Assembly: GCA_045532295.1 (NCBI GenBank)
Contig: JAZSFP010000026.1
Coordinates: 6,803-70,802 of the forward strand
Direction of reading: 5' to 3'
DNA length: 64,000 nt
Source of the DNA: UBA10677 sp045532295
GTDB lineage: Bacteria > Bacillota > Clostridia > Christensenellales > Pumilibacteraceae
Positions 41,106 to 49,621 of the stretch are shown in pieces; the stretch's first letter is position 1; each line of letters opens with the position of its first letter. The notes below the pieces were generated by a model. That model did no database searches. It saw only the letters and a program-made list of their open reading frames with translations, and was not told the origin of the DNA. The position numbers and the translations under genes were made by a program.

Positions 41106-41511
41106 AAACGAGTGAGAAACGAGCAACCCACTGCGCGTGGGGGCGTCTTCTCGCTATCGCTCGCCCGTTGCAAACGGGAGTGTCTTCTCGCTCCGCTCGG
41201 CTATAAACGAGTAAGAAACGAGCAACCCACTGCGCGTGGGGGCGTCTTCTCGCTATCGCTCGGCTATGGATATACCAAAGTTTATAGACGTCGTACATAA
41301 CCGAACGCAAAACGCAAGGTTGACGAAGTATTGCGAAGTTTATCGCTCGGCTTGGTCTATGGGTTAAACGAGCAAGAAACGAGCAACCCACGGCGCGTGG
41401 GGGCGTCTTCTCGCTATCGCTCGGCTATGGATATACCAAAGTTTATAGACGTCGTACATAACCGAACGCAAAACGCAAGGTTGACGAAGTATTGCGAAGT
41501 TTATCGCTCGT
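41106..41511. repeat. tandem intergenic repeat tract between dnaX and ybaB
   Basis: Two kinds of block alternate. Block A (about 58 bp, AAACGAG...TATCGCTCG, containing the hairpin CCCAC-TGCGC-GTGGG) starts at about 41106, 41205 and 41366. Block B (about 87 bp, GCTATGGATATACC...) starts at about 41264 and 41425. A+B gives a near-perfect 161-bp tandem unit. No gene or known element was recognised in this 471-base gap. Confidence 0.9.
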
Positions 41512-41517
41512 TTAAGG

Positions 41518-43026
41518 TTATTTTTTGATGTTAAGTTTCGCATCCCCCATCATCTTCTTAATTCTCGCAATCTCGCTGTCCATATCGACGCCACCGATTT
41601 GCTTGTTTACGACGAGCGAATAGGGAGCGCCGTCTACTTCGAGGGCGCGTTTAAGCGCGCTTACCACGTCGTCTGCAGAGACGGAGAGGAAGGAAGAAGG
41701 CTCTACCCAAAGCACGAGTTTATTGTTCTTAACTTCCACTTCTTTAACGCCTTCTAAAAGCGCGAAGGTTCGAGAGGACTCACTTACTCTGCAATAGGTA
41801 AGAATTCTACCCCAAACGCTCCTTGCGTCCATAGGTTTAGTAGACGCTTGCGCTTGGGCGGGCGCGCTCTGAGTTTGAGTGGGCGCAACCGTAACGCCGT
41901 TTGCAAGTTTATTTTCTAATCTCGTTATACGCTCTTCAAGAGCGGAAAGTGAAACGGTAGCGAGTTTTGCGGCGCGAAGAGCGGAACACTCAAGCACGAT
42001 ACGGGGGGATAAGGAATAACGGAGTTCGCTATCAACGGACGCGAACACGTTAATAATTTCCATAAGCGTTTCCACCGATACGCTTTCCGCTTGCTCTTTC
42101 ATTTCTTTGAGTTCTTCTTCAGTAGCCAAAACTCCACCCTTGTCGGTAGTTTTAAGCACGAGCAAGTCTCTTGCGTACGCGCAAAGGTCCTTTGCGATAA
42201 GTGGAACGCTTTTGCCTGCTGAACACATTTCGTCTACGGACAGCAAAACTTCGGGAACGGCGCAGTTGGCTATTGCGGTAAACAGTTTTTTAGTGCTTTC
42301 TCTACCGCTTGCTCCAAGCACGCCCACGACGTCTTCGTAAGTGAGCGAGGAGGAAAGGTTCATACAGCGGTCGGCAATAGAGAGCATATCTCTTACCGAG
42401 CCTTCGCCTGCGCGAGCAATAAGTTCAAGCGCGGAGTCCTCTGCTCTAACTCCTTCACGCTCGTACACCGACGCTAAATAGTTTTTGAGCGTTTTTTGAG
42501 GAACTAATCTAAAGTCAAACCTCATACAGCGAGAAAGGACGGTAGCGGGGAGTTTGTGGACTTCGGTCGTAGCAAGCACGAATACCGAGTGCGCGGGCGG
42601 TTCTTCGAGCGTTTTAAGAAGAGCGTTGAACGCGGAAGTAGAAAGCATATGCACCTCGTCGATGATATACACTTTATATTTTCCCGCTACGGGCGGATAC
42701 TGAACGTTGTCTACGATTTCGCGAACGTCGTCAACGCTATTGTTAGACGCCGCGTCAAGTTCTACGATATCTATATTTCCGCCGAGAAGAGCCTTACAGG
42801 TAGAACAAACACCACAGGGCGAACCGTTTTGGTTGTTCTCGCAGTTAATAGCGCGCGCAAAAATACGAGCGCAAGTGGTCTTGCCCGTTCCTCTACTTCC
42901 CGTAAAAAGATAAGCGTGAGTGATTCTGCCGTTTTTGATTTGGTTAATCAGCGTTCGAGTAATATGCTCTTGCGCGATTACGTCGTCAAAAGTCAATGGA
43001 CGATACTTTCTATATAATGCTGCCAC
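41518..43026 (-). CDS. dnaX: DNA polymerase III subunit gamma/tau
   Basis: Clamp-loader ATPase. The 502-residue protein starts at GTG 43026 (VAALYRKYRPLTFDDV), chosen because AAAGGAG lies seven bases before it and the family begins here; the longer ATG frame is spurious. Features: Walker A LFTGSRGTGKTT, a four-cysteine zinc module (CENNQNGSPCGVCSTC), Walker B YIIDEVHML, sensor ATTEVHKLP, domain III, a Gln/Ala-rich linker, then a C-terminal tau-like domain. No frameshift signal for a gamma form was seen. Confidence 0.95.
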   Translation of the reverse strand: MAALYRKYRPLTFDDVIAQEHITRTLINQIKNGRITHAYLFTGSRGTGKTTCARIFARAINCENNQNGSPCGVCSTCKALLGGNIDIVELDAASNNSVDDVREIVDNVQYPPVAGKYKVYIIDEVHMLSTSAFNALLKTLEEPPAHSVFVLATTEVHKLPATVLSRCMRFDFRLVPQKTLKNYLASVYEREGVRAEDSALELIARAGEGSVRDMLSIADRCMNLSSSLTYEDVVGVLGASGRESTKKLFTAIANCAVPEVLLSVDEMCSAGKSVPLIAKDLCAYARDLLVLKTTDKGGVLATEEELKEMKEQAESVSVETLMEIINVFASVDSELRYSLSPRIVLECSALRAAKLATVSLSALEERITRLENKLANGVTVAPTQTQSAPAQAQASTKPMDARSVWGRILTYCRVSESSRTFALLEGVKEVEVKNNKLVLWVEPSSFLSVSADDVVSALKRALEVDGAPYSLVVNKQIGGVDMDSEIARIKKMMGDAKLNIKK

Positions 43027-43047
43027 GGTTTTTCTCCTTTCCTTATT

Positions 43048-43076
43048 ATTATACCTTGTTTTGCCTTCTTTGTCAA
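43048..43076 (-). promoter_or_regulatory. promoter of the dnaX operon
   Basis: Minus strand TTGACA (43076-43071) and TATAAT (43053-43048), spacer 17. Confidence 0.85.
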
Positions 43077-43159
43077 AGAAACGAGGGGGATTTTCCGTCC
43101 TTTTCTTATCGGCAATTTTGCTTTCCAAAAAAATTATTGAAAATTATTCCGTCTTTTTG

Positions 43160-43189
43160 TTGCAAAAGGACGAGAGTTTGGTGTATAAT
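43160..43189 (+). promoter_or_regulatory. promoter of the tandem-XRE gene
   Basis: TTGCAA at 43160-43165 and TATAAT at 43184-43189, spacer 18. Confidence 0.65.
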
Positions 43190-43218
43190 GGATATAAGAG
43201 GTTTAATTAATAGGGATT

Positions 43219-43674
43219 ATGAACAGCAGTTTTCACATAAGTTGGGCTATACGAGAATATCTCGATGCGAACGGGCTTAGGTCTTATCACCTTGCCTCTC
43301 TTTCGGGTTGCAACAAAACTGCGCTTAACTCTTGGCTCTACCAACGCCAACTCCCTTCCACCTCCGCGCTAATCCGTCTTGCCGACTATATGAATATTTC
43401 GCTTGACTATATGCTCGGAAGAAGTAAAAATAAATCATTTATCCGTAGTGGTAGCCCCGAAAAGTTTGGTAGAAGATTTTATTCTTTGCCTCTTCCCGAG
43501 GGCGTAACCTACTATAAACTTGCGCAAATCTGCGGAATAGGAACGAGCGCAATGAGTAAATGGAAAGACCTCAAGCGTATGCCCGATATCTGCGTTTTAG
43601 AAAAACTTGCCGATACTTTTGGTTGCTCAGTCGACTTTTTAGTAGGCAGAACGAATATCCCTTATAACGATTAA
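43219..43674 (+). CDS. transcriptional regulator with two tandem XRE helix-turn-helix domains
   Basis: The 151 residues contain two Cro/C1-type domains in a row: residues 8-68 (LRSYHLASLSGCNKTALNSWL, ending ISLDYMLGRSK) and residues 80-147 (VTYYKLAQICGIGTSAMSKWK, ending CSVDFLVGRTN). Both halves end with the same (L/V)D(Y/F)(M/L)xGR signature, showing an internal duplication. One chain could thus bind an operator as a pseudo-dimer. The target is unknown. The ribosome binding site is weak. Confidence 0.8.
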   Translation: MNSSFHISWAIREYLDANGLRSYHLASLSGCNKTALNSWLYQRQLPSTSALIRLADYMNISLDYMLGRSKNKSFIRSGSPEKFGRRFYSLPLPEGVTYYKLAQICGIGTSAMSKWKDLKRMPDICVLEKLADTFGCSVDFLVGRTNIPYND

Positions 43675-43708
43675 AACAGCCTTTGATTTTACAAAGGCTG
43701 TTTTCTTT
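43673..43708 (+). terminator. terminator of the tandem-XRE gene
   Basis: AAAACAGCCTTTG and CAAAGGCTGTTTT form a 13-base-pair stem followed by CTTTTA; it also faces the convergent acyltransferase gene. Confidence 0.85.
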
Positions 43709-43740
43709 TATATTCCTAAATTCTTTTTCGAGCAAGCGTT

Positions 43741-44400
43741 TTACGCCGTTTCGTTGAACATTTTACGCTTAATCTTCTCAAGCGTTTCTTCTCTGCTTTC
43801 CTCGAAAAACTCGGGCGAGTGAATAATCGTTTTATTCTTTCCTATATAGACGGGCACGAAGGGAATATGCTCGCGGTTGCGCTTGTAAAACATAGCGTCC
43901 ACGGTGGAAAAGCCCTTATAGATTTCGCCCTCGCTCTTTTCGTCCTTGCTGGCGTAGTCGATATCGGCGTAGATTACTATGCTGTCGCCCTCTTCAAGCG
44001 CGCGTACGCTTTGCTTAATCGTTTGGATTGACTTAGAAGATTGCTCCTTTCGGTAGACGGGAATACCGCGAGCGGAGTGGACTAAGGCGGTTAATCCCCT
44101 CGCTACGATAGGGGAAACTACCGCGCAGTAGAGTTTACTCTTTTTTAGTCTTATAGAAAAAGTGTATTCTTTGAACTGTTTTTTCGCGCTCTTATAGTCG
44201 GTAAAGATATCCAAAACCCACGGGCGCATCGTCTTTTTTATATCAATAAAGGAACGCGCAACGCCGTTCTCGTCAAGATGACGGCAAACGAAGACGCAGG
44301 GCTTTTGCGGTATTTCTCCCTCAACTTTGCGCTTTTTTGAAAAGAGCCGAGCAAAGAATAGACAGGTTCTAAAGAGCGGACGGTACTTTTTATCTTTCAT
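43741..44400 (-). CDS. PlsC-like acyltransferase (lysophospholipid acyltransferase family)
   Basis: A 219-residue protein with a weak acyltransferase pattern: CVFVCRHLDENGVARSF near the start (histidine with nearby aspartate), RGIPVYRKEQ in the middle, and EGDSIVIYADIDYASKDEKS near the FPEGT position. An N-terminal hydrophobic-basic segment could dock on the membrane. The HX4D motif is not exact, so the assignment is moderate. ATG 44400 follows GGCGGAG; an upstream TTG start is less likely. It overlaps the GT2-GtrA gene by 11 bases. Confidence 0.6.
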   Translation of the reverse strand: MKDKKYRPLFRTCLFFARLFSKKRKVEGEIPQKPCVFVCRHLDENGVARSFIDIKKTMRPWVLDIFTDYKSAKKQFKEYTFSIRLKKSKLYCAVVSPIVARGLTALVHSARGIPVYRKEQSSKSIQTIKQSVRALEEGDSIVIYADIDYASKDEKSEGEIYKGFSTVDAMFYKRNREHIPFVPVYIGKNKTIIHSPEFFEESREETLEKIKRKMFNETA

Positions 44401-45481
44401 TTTTCTCCGCCTTCCCAAAAACCCAGACTTGTTGTATTTTATAACTAAACAACGACAAAAGCAGATCTACTACGAGTTTAACGAAAATCTCGCCTCCGCC
44501 AAAAAGATAGGTAAAGAGGAAAACGAACCCGTACGATAAGCCCATTTGAACCAGCCATAGCGCGTAGTATTTTAATACGCTCCCATTACCCGTTTTTCCC
44601 TTAAAGGTAACGAAACGATTAAAAAGAAAGTTTACTACGCTTGATAGCGTTCTTGACGCGACGGTAGATATAAGCAACGATAACGATAGGGGCAAAGCGT
44701 TACCGATAACGATATAGTCGATTAGAAAAAACGCGCCTATATCCACTACGCCGGCAACGAGCGCGGCGGCAATAAAGCGGAGCATACCGCCAAACAGCGT
44801 AGTCGTTACTCGCCACGAATCCGAAAAGGTCTTAAAGTGCGACGAGTGGTTTTTCTCGTAGTGAGTGGTTATGGGCGTTTCGCATAGTTTAATGCCCTCA
44901 CTTTTTGCGGTAATTAGCATATTCATTTCGTACTCGAACCGCTCGCCCTTAAGATTTATAAGCCAAGGAATTATATCGTTTGAAAACGCTCTAAGTCCGC
45001 TTTGAGTGTCGCTCAGTTTTACTCCGTAAAGGTAGCGAAACAAAAATGCGTTTATAGTGTTACCAAACTTACTTCTAAAGGGCATAACCTTGCTCTTTAA
45101 GTCGCGCGCGCCCACGCATATAACTTTTTCGTGGTCTTCGTTGAGCGTGTCCGCTACCCTTACGATATCGTCAACTTCGTGCTGACCGTCGCTATCAGCG
45201 GTAACGACGCCCAAATATTTATCCGCAAGGTTTTCTTGGTAATACTCCATAGCGGTCTTAAGCGCTCTGCCTTTTCCTCTGTTTTTTTCGTGAATTAGCA
45301 GATGACAACGCTCGCCTAAGACTTCCTTTATGCGCGCAAAAACAACGGCTCGCTCCTCGCTTGAGCCGTCGTTTACTATAATTAAATCGTTAAACCGCTC
45401 GCCCAAAGTAAGCGCAAGGTCGATAAACTTGTCGCTTGGGTCAAGCGCAGGTATAATAAGTACTGCTTTTCTCTCTTCCAT
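44390..45481 (-). CDS. family 2 glycosyltransferase fused to a GtrA-like membrane domain
   Basis: The first 225 residues form a GT-A glycosyltransferase like dolichol-phosphate mannose synthase (AVLIIPALDPSDKF, IIVNDGSSE, HEKNRGKGRALKTAM, and TADSDGQH with the metal-binding acidic residues). Residues about 240-350 hold four membrane helices of the GtrA type (LVAGVVDIGAFFLIDYIVI, SSVVNFLFNRFVTFKG). It likely charges a polyprenyl lipid with a sugar and helps it flip. ATG 45481 follows GAGGT. Operon with the PlsC-like gene, suggesting glycolipid or wall-polymer assembly. Confidence 0.88.
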   Translation of the reverse strand: MEERKAVLIIPALDPSDKFIDLALTLGERFNDLIIVNDGSSEERAVVFARIKEVLGERCHLLIHEKNRGKGRALKTAMEYYQENLADKYLGVVTADSDGQHEVDDIVRVADTLNEDHEKVICVGARDLKSKVMPFRSKFGNTINAFLFRYLYGVKLSDTQSGLRAFSNDIIPWLINLKGERFEYEMNMLITAKSEGIKLCETPITTHYEKNHSSHFKTFSDSWRVTTTLFGGMLRFIAAALVAGVVDIGAFFLIDYIVIGNALPLSLSLLISTVASRTLSSVVNFLFNRFVTFKGKTGNGSVLKYYALWLVQMGLSYGFVFLFTYLFGGGEIFVKLVVDLLLSLFSYKIQQVWVFGKAEKNER

Positions 45482-45579
45482 AATTACCTCAATTTTAATT
45501 ATACAATATGTATATGGCAATCTTGAGGCAATAAACGGAAAACTTTTTCACTTTTATTTCACAATCTTGTCGAATTCGT

Positions 45580-45948
45580 TTATATTTTGTTAAAAACCTT
45601 CTTAATCATACTATCAACTTCGCTTTCGCTTACGCCACACTCTCTACAAAACTTAACCGCCTCATAAGCCTCCGTTAAAGCGTCTTGACGGGCGCGAAGT
45701 TTATCCTCTTCTCTATCGCTAACGAAACAGCCCTTGCCTTGCGCGGTTTTAATAAGTCCTTCGCTCTCTAACCTTTCGTAAGTAAGTTTGACCGTTATAA
45801 CGCTAATTTCCAGTTCCCGAGCAAGCGAACGAATAGAGGGAAGACACTCACCCACCTTTAGCGCGCCCGATAAAATGCTCGCTTTTATCTGCTCGTAGAC
45901 TTGAGTAGACAACGGCGTTGCGCTCTTTCTTAGTAAAATTATGCTCAC
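45580..45948 (-). CDS. GntR-family (YtrA-type) transcriptional regulator
   Basis: A 122-residue repressor: GntR winged helix at residues 8-75 (QVYEQIKASILSGALKVGE, LPSIRSLARELEISVITV, YERLESEGLIKTAQGKG) with a short C-terminal dimerisation helix, the YtrA layout. It starts with GTG 45948, overlapping the permease stop (GTGA). It is the last gene of the ABC transporter operon and presumably represses that operon, with an operator at 47445. Confidence 0.88.
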   Translation of the reverse strand: MSIILLRKSATPLSTQVYEQIKASILSGALKVGECLPSIRSLARELEISVITVKLTYERLESEGLIKTAQGKGCFVSDREEDKLRARQDALTEAYEAVKFCRECGVSESEVDSMIKKVFNKI

Positions 45949-46604
45949 AAATTAACCCTCTCAAACTTTTTTTGCGCTCTCTTATTAGCCCAAACGCTCA
46001 AGAGAATGAACGCTATCGCGCCCACTGCGAACGCTATAACTCTATAAACGATACCCTCGCCGTATCCGTCTAAAAGGGCAAAAAGAGAGGGAACGAAGTT
46101 TACCAAGCACTCAACCGCGCCGTATAAAAGCGTGAACACTATAACGCCTAAAAGCACGGCTTTACCAGACTTATAACCAGTCTTAAAGAACTCGCCGAGG
46201 TATATGAAGTTAAACACGCCGTACCCTAAAAGTACTGTTCCAAAGAGGGTAAAATTGCCGTCAAGCCCTACGATATTGCCGTTTGGCGAAATTAAAAATC
46301 TTGCTAAAACCGCCCCTACCGCGCCAAAGACGATAAACAGCAGTTCAAAAAGCACGATAAAGGTTGTTTTTGCGCTAACCACCGCTTTTCTCTCTACGGG
46401 GAGGGCGATAGTGTACTCAAGGTCGCGGTTTGCTCTTCTTATGCCGTCAACGGTAAAGATAGCGAGCGCGATATAGCCAAAGCCTACGACGGAGGGGTAC
46501 GAGGGTATAAGCGTCATTGCGCCAAGAAGGGCGAAAAGATAGATCTGCCAAGGCGTTGCAAGGGTAAATTCTCTTTTGACGAGCGAACTAAATTTAGTTT
46601 TCAT
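45945..46604 (-). CDS. ABC transporter permease (ABC-2 type)
   Basis: A 219-residue membrane protein with about six helices, rich in Gly, Phe and Val, paired with the ATPase upstream. The cytosolic segment RRANRDLEYTIALPVERKAVV is typical of ABC-2 permeases, where small residues after a DxExT-like turn precede the next helix. ATG 46604 follows GGAGG and overlaps the ATPase gene by 11 bases. Family context (YtrA operons) suggests export or cell-envelope stress; the substrate is unknown. Confidence 0.8.
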   Translation of the reverse strand: MKTKFSSLVKREFTLATPWQIYLFALLGAMTLIPSYPSVVGFGYIALAIFTVDGIRRANRDLEYTIALPVERKAVVSAKTTFIVLFELLFIVFGAVGAVLARFLISPNGNIVGLDGNFTLFGTVLLGYGVFNFIYLGEFFKTGYKSGKAVLLGVIVFTLLYGAVECLVNFVPSLFALLDGYGEGIVYRVIAFAVGAIAFILLSVWANKRAQKKFERVNL

Positions 46605-47430
46605 TTTTTGCCTCCCTGTTCTTTTTGCTATAATAAACCATAATGTCTTCAAGGTTAGGTCTTTCGCTCTTCAGTTCGCTCTTGCCTTTAATAAGCGCGG
46701 TAAAAGAGTAGTTGTTTTTCTTTACGCCTATTGCGTTTTTGGGAATTTCGTCCTCCGTTTTACCGTGAACGAGCAAATGCGAGGAAAGAACGCTCTCAAC
46801 CGTATCGAAAAGTAGTAATCGCCCTTCGTCTATAAGCAAAATATAATCCGCGCACTTATCTAAATCGCTCGTTATATGCGTCGAATAAATTATGCTCTTC
46901 TCCCCGTCCTCTACTATTTCACGGAAAATATCAAGCACCTCTTCTCTTGCAACGGGGTCAAGTCCGCTCGTCGGCTCGTCGAACACGAACAGTTCAGCGT
47001 CGTGAGAAAGCGCAAGCGTTATGGAAAACTTAACGCGCATACCCGCTGAAAAATCACGAATTTTCTTGTTCCCGTCAAGCGAAAACTTTTTCATATAATA
47101 TTCGTACTTTTCCCAGTCCCAGTTATCGTAAAAGTTAGCCGTCGCCCTCGCTATCTTACTCGCCGTCTCGTACGCGTAATAATCAAAACTGCCCAAAGAG
47201 AGCGATACCCTTCTCTTTATCTCGTCCTCGTTCTTCTCAAGCGTAAACTCGCCCATCTCCACTTTTCCGCCGTCCGCCTTAATTATCCCGAGCATACTCT
47301 TTAGCGTCGTGCTTTTGCCCGCTCCGTTCGCTCCGATAAAGCCCACGATATAACCGCGCGGTACGGAAAAAGTGATACCGTTTAGCGTAAATCCGTCATA
47401 TTTCTTCGTAAGTCCTTCAACTTTAAGCAC
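46594..47430 (-). CDS. ABC transporter ATP-binding protein
   Basis: A 278-residue ATPase: Walker A GANGAGKST (residues 34-42), signature FSAGMRVKF, Walker B ELFVFDEPTSGLDP, and the switch histidine in IYSTHITSD. Family knowledge: this type, beside a GntR regulator, belongs to the YtrB/BcrA-like exporters. Starts at GTG 47430 with GGAGG nine bases upstream. First gene of a three-gene overlapping operon (ATPase, permease, GntR). Confidence 0.93.
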   Translation of the reverse strand: MLKVEGLTKKYDGFTLNGITFSVPRGYIVGFIGANGAGKSTTLKSMLGIIKADGGKVEMGEFTLEKNEDEIKRRVSLSLGSFDYYAYETASKIARATANFYDNWDWEKYEYYMKKFSLDGNKKIRDFSAGMRVKFSITLALSHDAELFVFDEPTSGLDPVAREEVLDIFREIVEDGEKSIIYSTHITSDLDKCADYILLIDEGRLLLFDTVESVLSSHLLVHGKTEDEIPKNAIGVKKNNYSFTALIKGKSELKSERPNLEDIMVYYSKKNREAKNEN

Positions 47431-47444
47431 TCTTTTTTGCCTCC

Positions 47445-47495
47445 ACTGTGCATATTATATATATACAGTTTAGCACGCTTTAAGCCGTTTGTCAA
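47445..47495 (-). promoter_or_regulatory. promoter and candidate GntR operator of the ABC operon
   Basis: Minus strand TTGACA (47495-47490) and TAAACT (47472-47467), spacer 17. The inverted repeat ACTGT-N15-ACAGT (47445-47469) overlaps the -10 and transcription start, a fitting site for the operon's own GntR repressor. Confidence 0.65.
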
Positions 47496-47507
47496 GCGTT
47501 TTAAGAA

Positions 47508-47540
47508 AAAAATTAAAACGCCCGTTTTTTTGGGCGTTTA
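47508..47540 (-). terminator. degV terminator
   Basis: AAACGCCC and GGGCGTTT form an 8-base-pair stem; on the minus strand it is followed by TAATTTTTTT. Confidence 0.85.
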
Positions 47541-47542
47541 AC

Positions 47543-48409
47543 TTATTCAAGGGATTGAGTAGCAGTGATAGCGAGCGCGCCGTAACCGATATGGCAGGCT
47601 ACGGAAAGAGATAGGGGGAGCATAGTAACTTCGTAACCGTCGAAGGCGTTTTCGATTTCCCTTTTCCAAACTTCCGCCTCTTCGCTATTTCCTGAGTACG
47701 AGGCGGATATTTTAAGCGAGCCGTCCTCTTTAAAGCGAGCAAGTTTCCCTTCCATATCCTTTCTTATTGCTTTAAGCATAGCGTCGCGAGCGGACTTTTT
47801 ACCGCGGACTTTGGTGTAAGCGTCTAACTTTCCACCTTGAATTTGTAGAACCGGTTTAATGTTGAGGAGCGTTCCGATTGTGGCGGCAAGAGGGGTTATA
47901 CGGCCACCCTTTTTAAGATAATAAAGCGTTTCAACGGTTATGTAAATGGAAGAATTTGATTTGTTTTCCTCTAAAATTTCTCTTATCTCTTTTGCTCGTT
48001 TGCCTCGTTTTGCAAGCGAAAGGGCGTCAAGCACGGACTGATATAGCGTTACGGATATACGATGATTATCCACTACTTCCACTTTTCCGTTATAGTCAAG
48101 AGCAAGAGTTTTCGCCGTATCGCAAGAACCGGAAAGTCCCGACGACATAGGAATATAGACGAGTTCGTCGTACTCTTTAAGCACGCTATCCCAAAGGTCT
48201 AAAACGTCCCCGGGCGCAGGCTGAGAAGTCGATATTTGAGCATTATCGGATAGAAAAGCGTAGAACTCTTCTTGCGACATATTGATATCTTCAAAGTAAT
48301 GTTCGCCGTTTACGATAAAAGGCATTGGTAAAACGAAAACGCCCAAGTCTTTACCAAGGCTTTGAGTTATTCCGCTATTGCTATCCGTTACTACGGCGAC
48401 TTTTTTCAT
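47543..48409 (-). CDS. degV: DegV-family fatty-acid-binding protein
   Basis: Binds a long-chain fatty acid; related FakB proteins present it to a kinase. The 288 residues include VAVVTDSNSGI at the start, ISTSQPAPGDV (fatty-acid headgroup region), IPMSSGLSGSCDTAK, VEVVDNHRISV and LYYLKKGGRITPLAATIGTLLNIKPVL, all typical. ATGGAG lies before the ATG. Monocistronic; no fakA-like kinase is in the window. Confidence 0.92.
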   Translation of the reverse strand: MKKVAVVTDSNSGITQSLGKDLGVFVLPMPFIVNGEHYFEDINMSQEEFYAFLSDNAQISTSQPAPGDVLDLWDSVLKEYDELVYIPMSSGLSGSCDTAKTLALDYNGKVEVVDNHRISVTLYQSVLDALSLAKRGKRAKEIREILEENKSNSSIYITVETLYYLKKGGRITPLAATIGTLLNIKPVLQIQGGKLDAYTKVRGKKSARDAMLKAIRKDMEGKLARFKEDGSLKISASYSGNSEEAEVWKREIENAFDGYEVTMLPLSLSVACHIGYGALAITATQSLE

Positions 48410-48560
48410 ATTTTTGCTCCATTTTTAACCTAAAACGCTCTCCGAGAATTTCTCGCTGTCGTTTTTCGGTATTATTTTAACATACGAAAAGCACGAAATC
48501 AACTATTTTTATGGGGTTTTGACAATATTCAACAATTATTGAACCTTTTCTGTTTTTCAC

Positions 48561-48591
48561 TTGACAATAACCCCTACTCGTGTGGTATAAT
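48561..48591 (+). promoter_or_regulatory. promoter of the CFI-box gene
   Basis: TTGACA at 48561-48566 and TATAAT at 48586-48591. The 19-base spacer is longer than ideal. Confidence 0.65.
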
Positions 48592-48618
48592 GGTTAAAAC
48601 AACCTTGGAGGGATAATT

Positions 48619-49551
48619 ATGGAAAACGATATCACTAAAAACGATAACGCCTTAGGCACTATTGCGCTTGAAAAACTCAAGGCGTATTACGAAAACTTTT
48701 ATAATAAATACGCTGCAACCGCGCCCCAAAAGGTTGCGAGCATTAAATACTTTCTTGACTGGCTAAACGGCACTGCAACGGCAGACGATATTATCGTTAA
48801 AAAGACGATAAGCCATCTTCGTAAGGCAACCCTTAACGTTGACGCTAAATACTTTTGGAAAATAGCAACCGACGTTTATTCCAACTACTATCATACTCAA
48901 GGCAACGTGGAGGCTCTTTTTAGCGACGACCAAACCTTTACTTCTTACTTCCACGACGTTTACTTTAGCGAACACGCTAACTCTAAAATTATTCCCGGAA
49001 ACATCAACGAAGTTGCTGAAAAAGAGGCGAAAAAAGCGCTTAAAGAACAAGACCCTAAATATATCTTATCCGAAACTCGTATTATAGAATACAACGTTGA
49101 AGACCCCGTTGACAACGAATACTTGCTTTGCACCGTTAATTATCCTCATCCCGTTGCGGATAAGGACGGCGGTAATATCCGTACTTTCCAGTTCATTATT
49201 TGGAACGACACTTTCTACCTCATCAACGAAAACTTCGGTCCTGCCGACGTAAGCGGTAAGCCCGTTGGCGCAACCGGTGGCTGTTACGTGGCTACCGCAG
49301 TCTACGGCTCTTACGACTGCCCTGAAGTTTGGACACTCCGCCGTTACCGTGACGAAACGCTCGGCTCGACTTGGTACGGTCGCTTGTTTATCCGCCTTTA
49401 TTACGCAATCAGCCCCACGCTCGTTAAGTGGTTCGGAAACACTAACTGGTTCAAGAAAATGTGGAAAGGCAAACTTGACAAAATGGTTAAAAACCTTAAC
49501 GACAAGGGCGTAGAAAACACTCCCTACGAGGATAAGGACTGGACGAAATAA
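48619..49551 (+). CDS. CFI-box-CTERM domain protein
   Basis: A 310-residue protein. The last 90 residues carry the CFI-box signature: GGCYVATAVYGSYDCPEVWTLRRYRD (in short: CYVATAVYGS, LRRYRDETL) then LFIRLYYAISPTLVKWFG, where the usual CFIATAAYGS becomes CYVATAVYGS. The first 215 residues are charged and helical, then beta-rich, and unassigned. Family knowledge: this C-terminal box occurs on many unrelated bacterial proteins and its role is not known. Strong GGAGGG site; own promoter and terminator. Confidence 0.8.
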   Translation: MENDITKNDNALGTIALEKLKAYYENFYNKYAATAPQKVASIKYFLDWLNGTATADDIIVKKTISHLRKATLNVDAKYFWKIATDVYSNYYHTQGNVEALFSDDQTFTSYFHDVYFSEHANSKIIPGNINEVAEKEAKKALKEQDPKYILSETRIIEYNVEDPVDNEYLLCTVNYPHPVADKDGGNIRTFQFIIWNDTFYLINENFGPADVSGKPVGATGGCYVATAVYGSYDCPEVWTLRRYRDETLGSTWYGRLFIRLYYAISPTLVKWFGNTNWFKKMWKGKLDKMVKNLNDKGVENTPYEDKDWTK

Positions 49552-49575
49552 CCTAAAAACTTAATACCGTATATA

Positions 49576-49617
49576 AAAATTCCCACCTTGGCTTTGCCAA
49601 AGCGGGATTTTTATTTT
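49576..49617. terminator. terminator between the CFI-box and HEPN-like genes
   Basis: AAATTCCCACCTTGGC pairs imperfectly with GCCAAAGCGGGATTT around a TTT loop, T-rich on the plus side and A-rich on the other, so it can serve both convergent genes. Confidence 0.75.
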
Positions 49618-49621
49618 GCTT

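Noticed and set aside
41106..41511. Repeat tract considered as a CRISPR array
   Set aside because: Units are 58 and 87 bases without short regular repeats and unique spacers, and no cas gene is near.
43027..43128. Upstream ATG extension of dnaX
   Set aside because: The extension runs through the promoter and lacks similarity; the GTG at 43026 has a good ribosome binding site.
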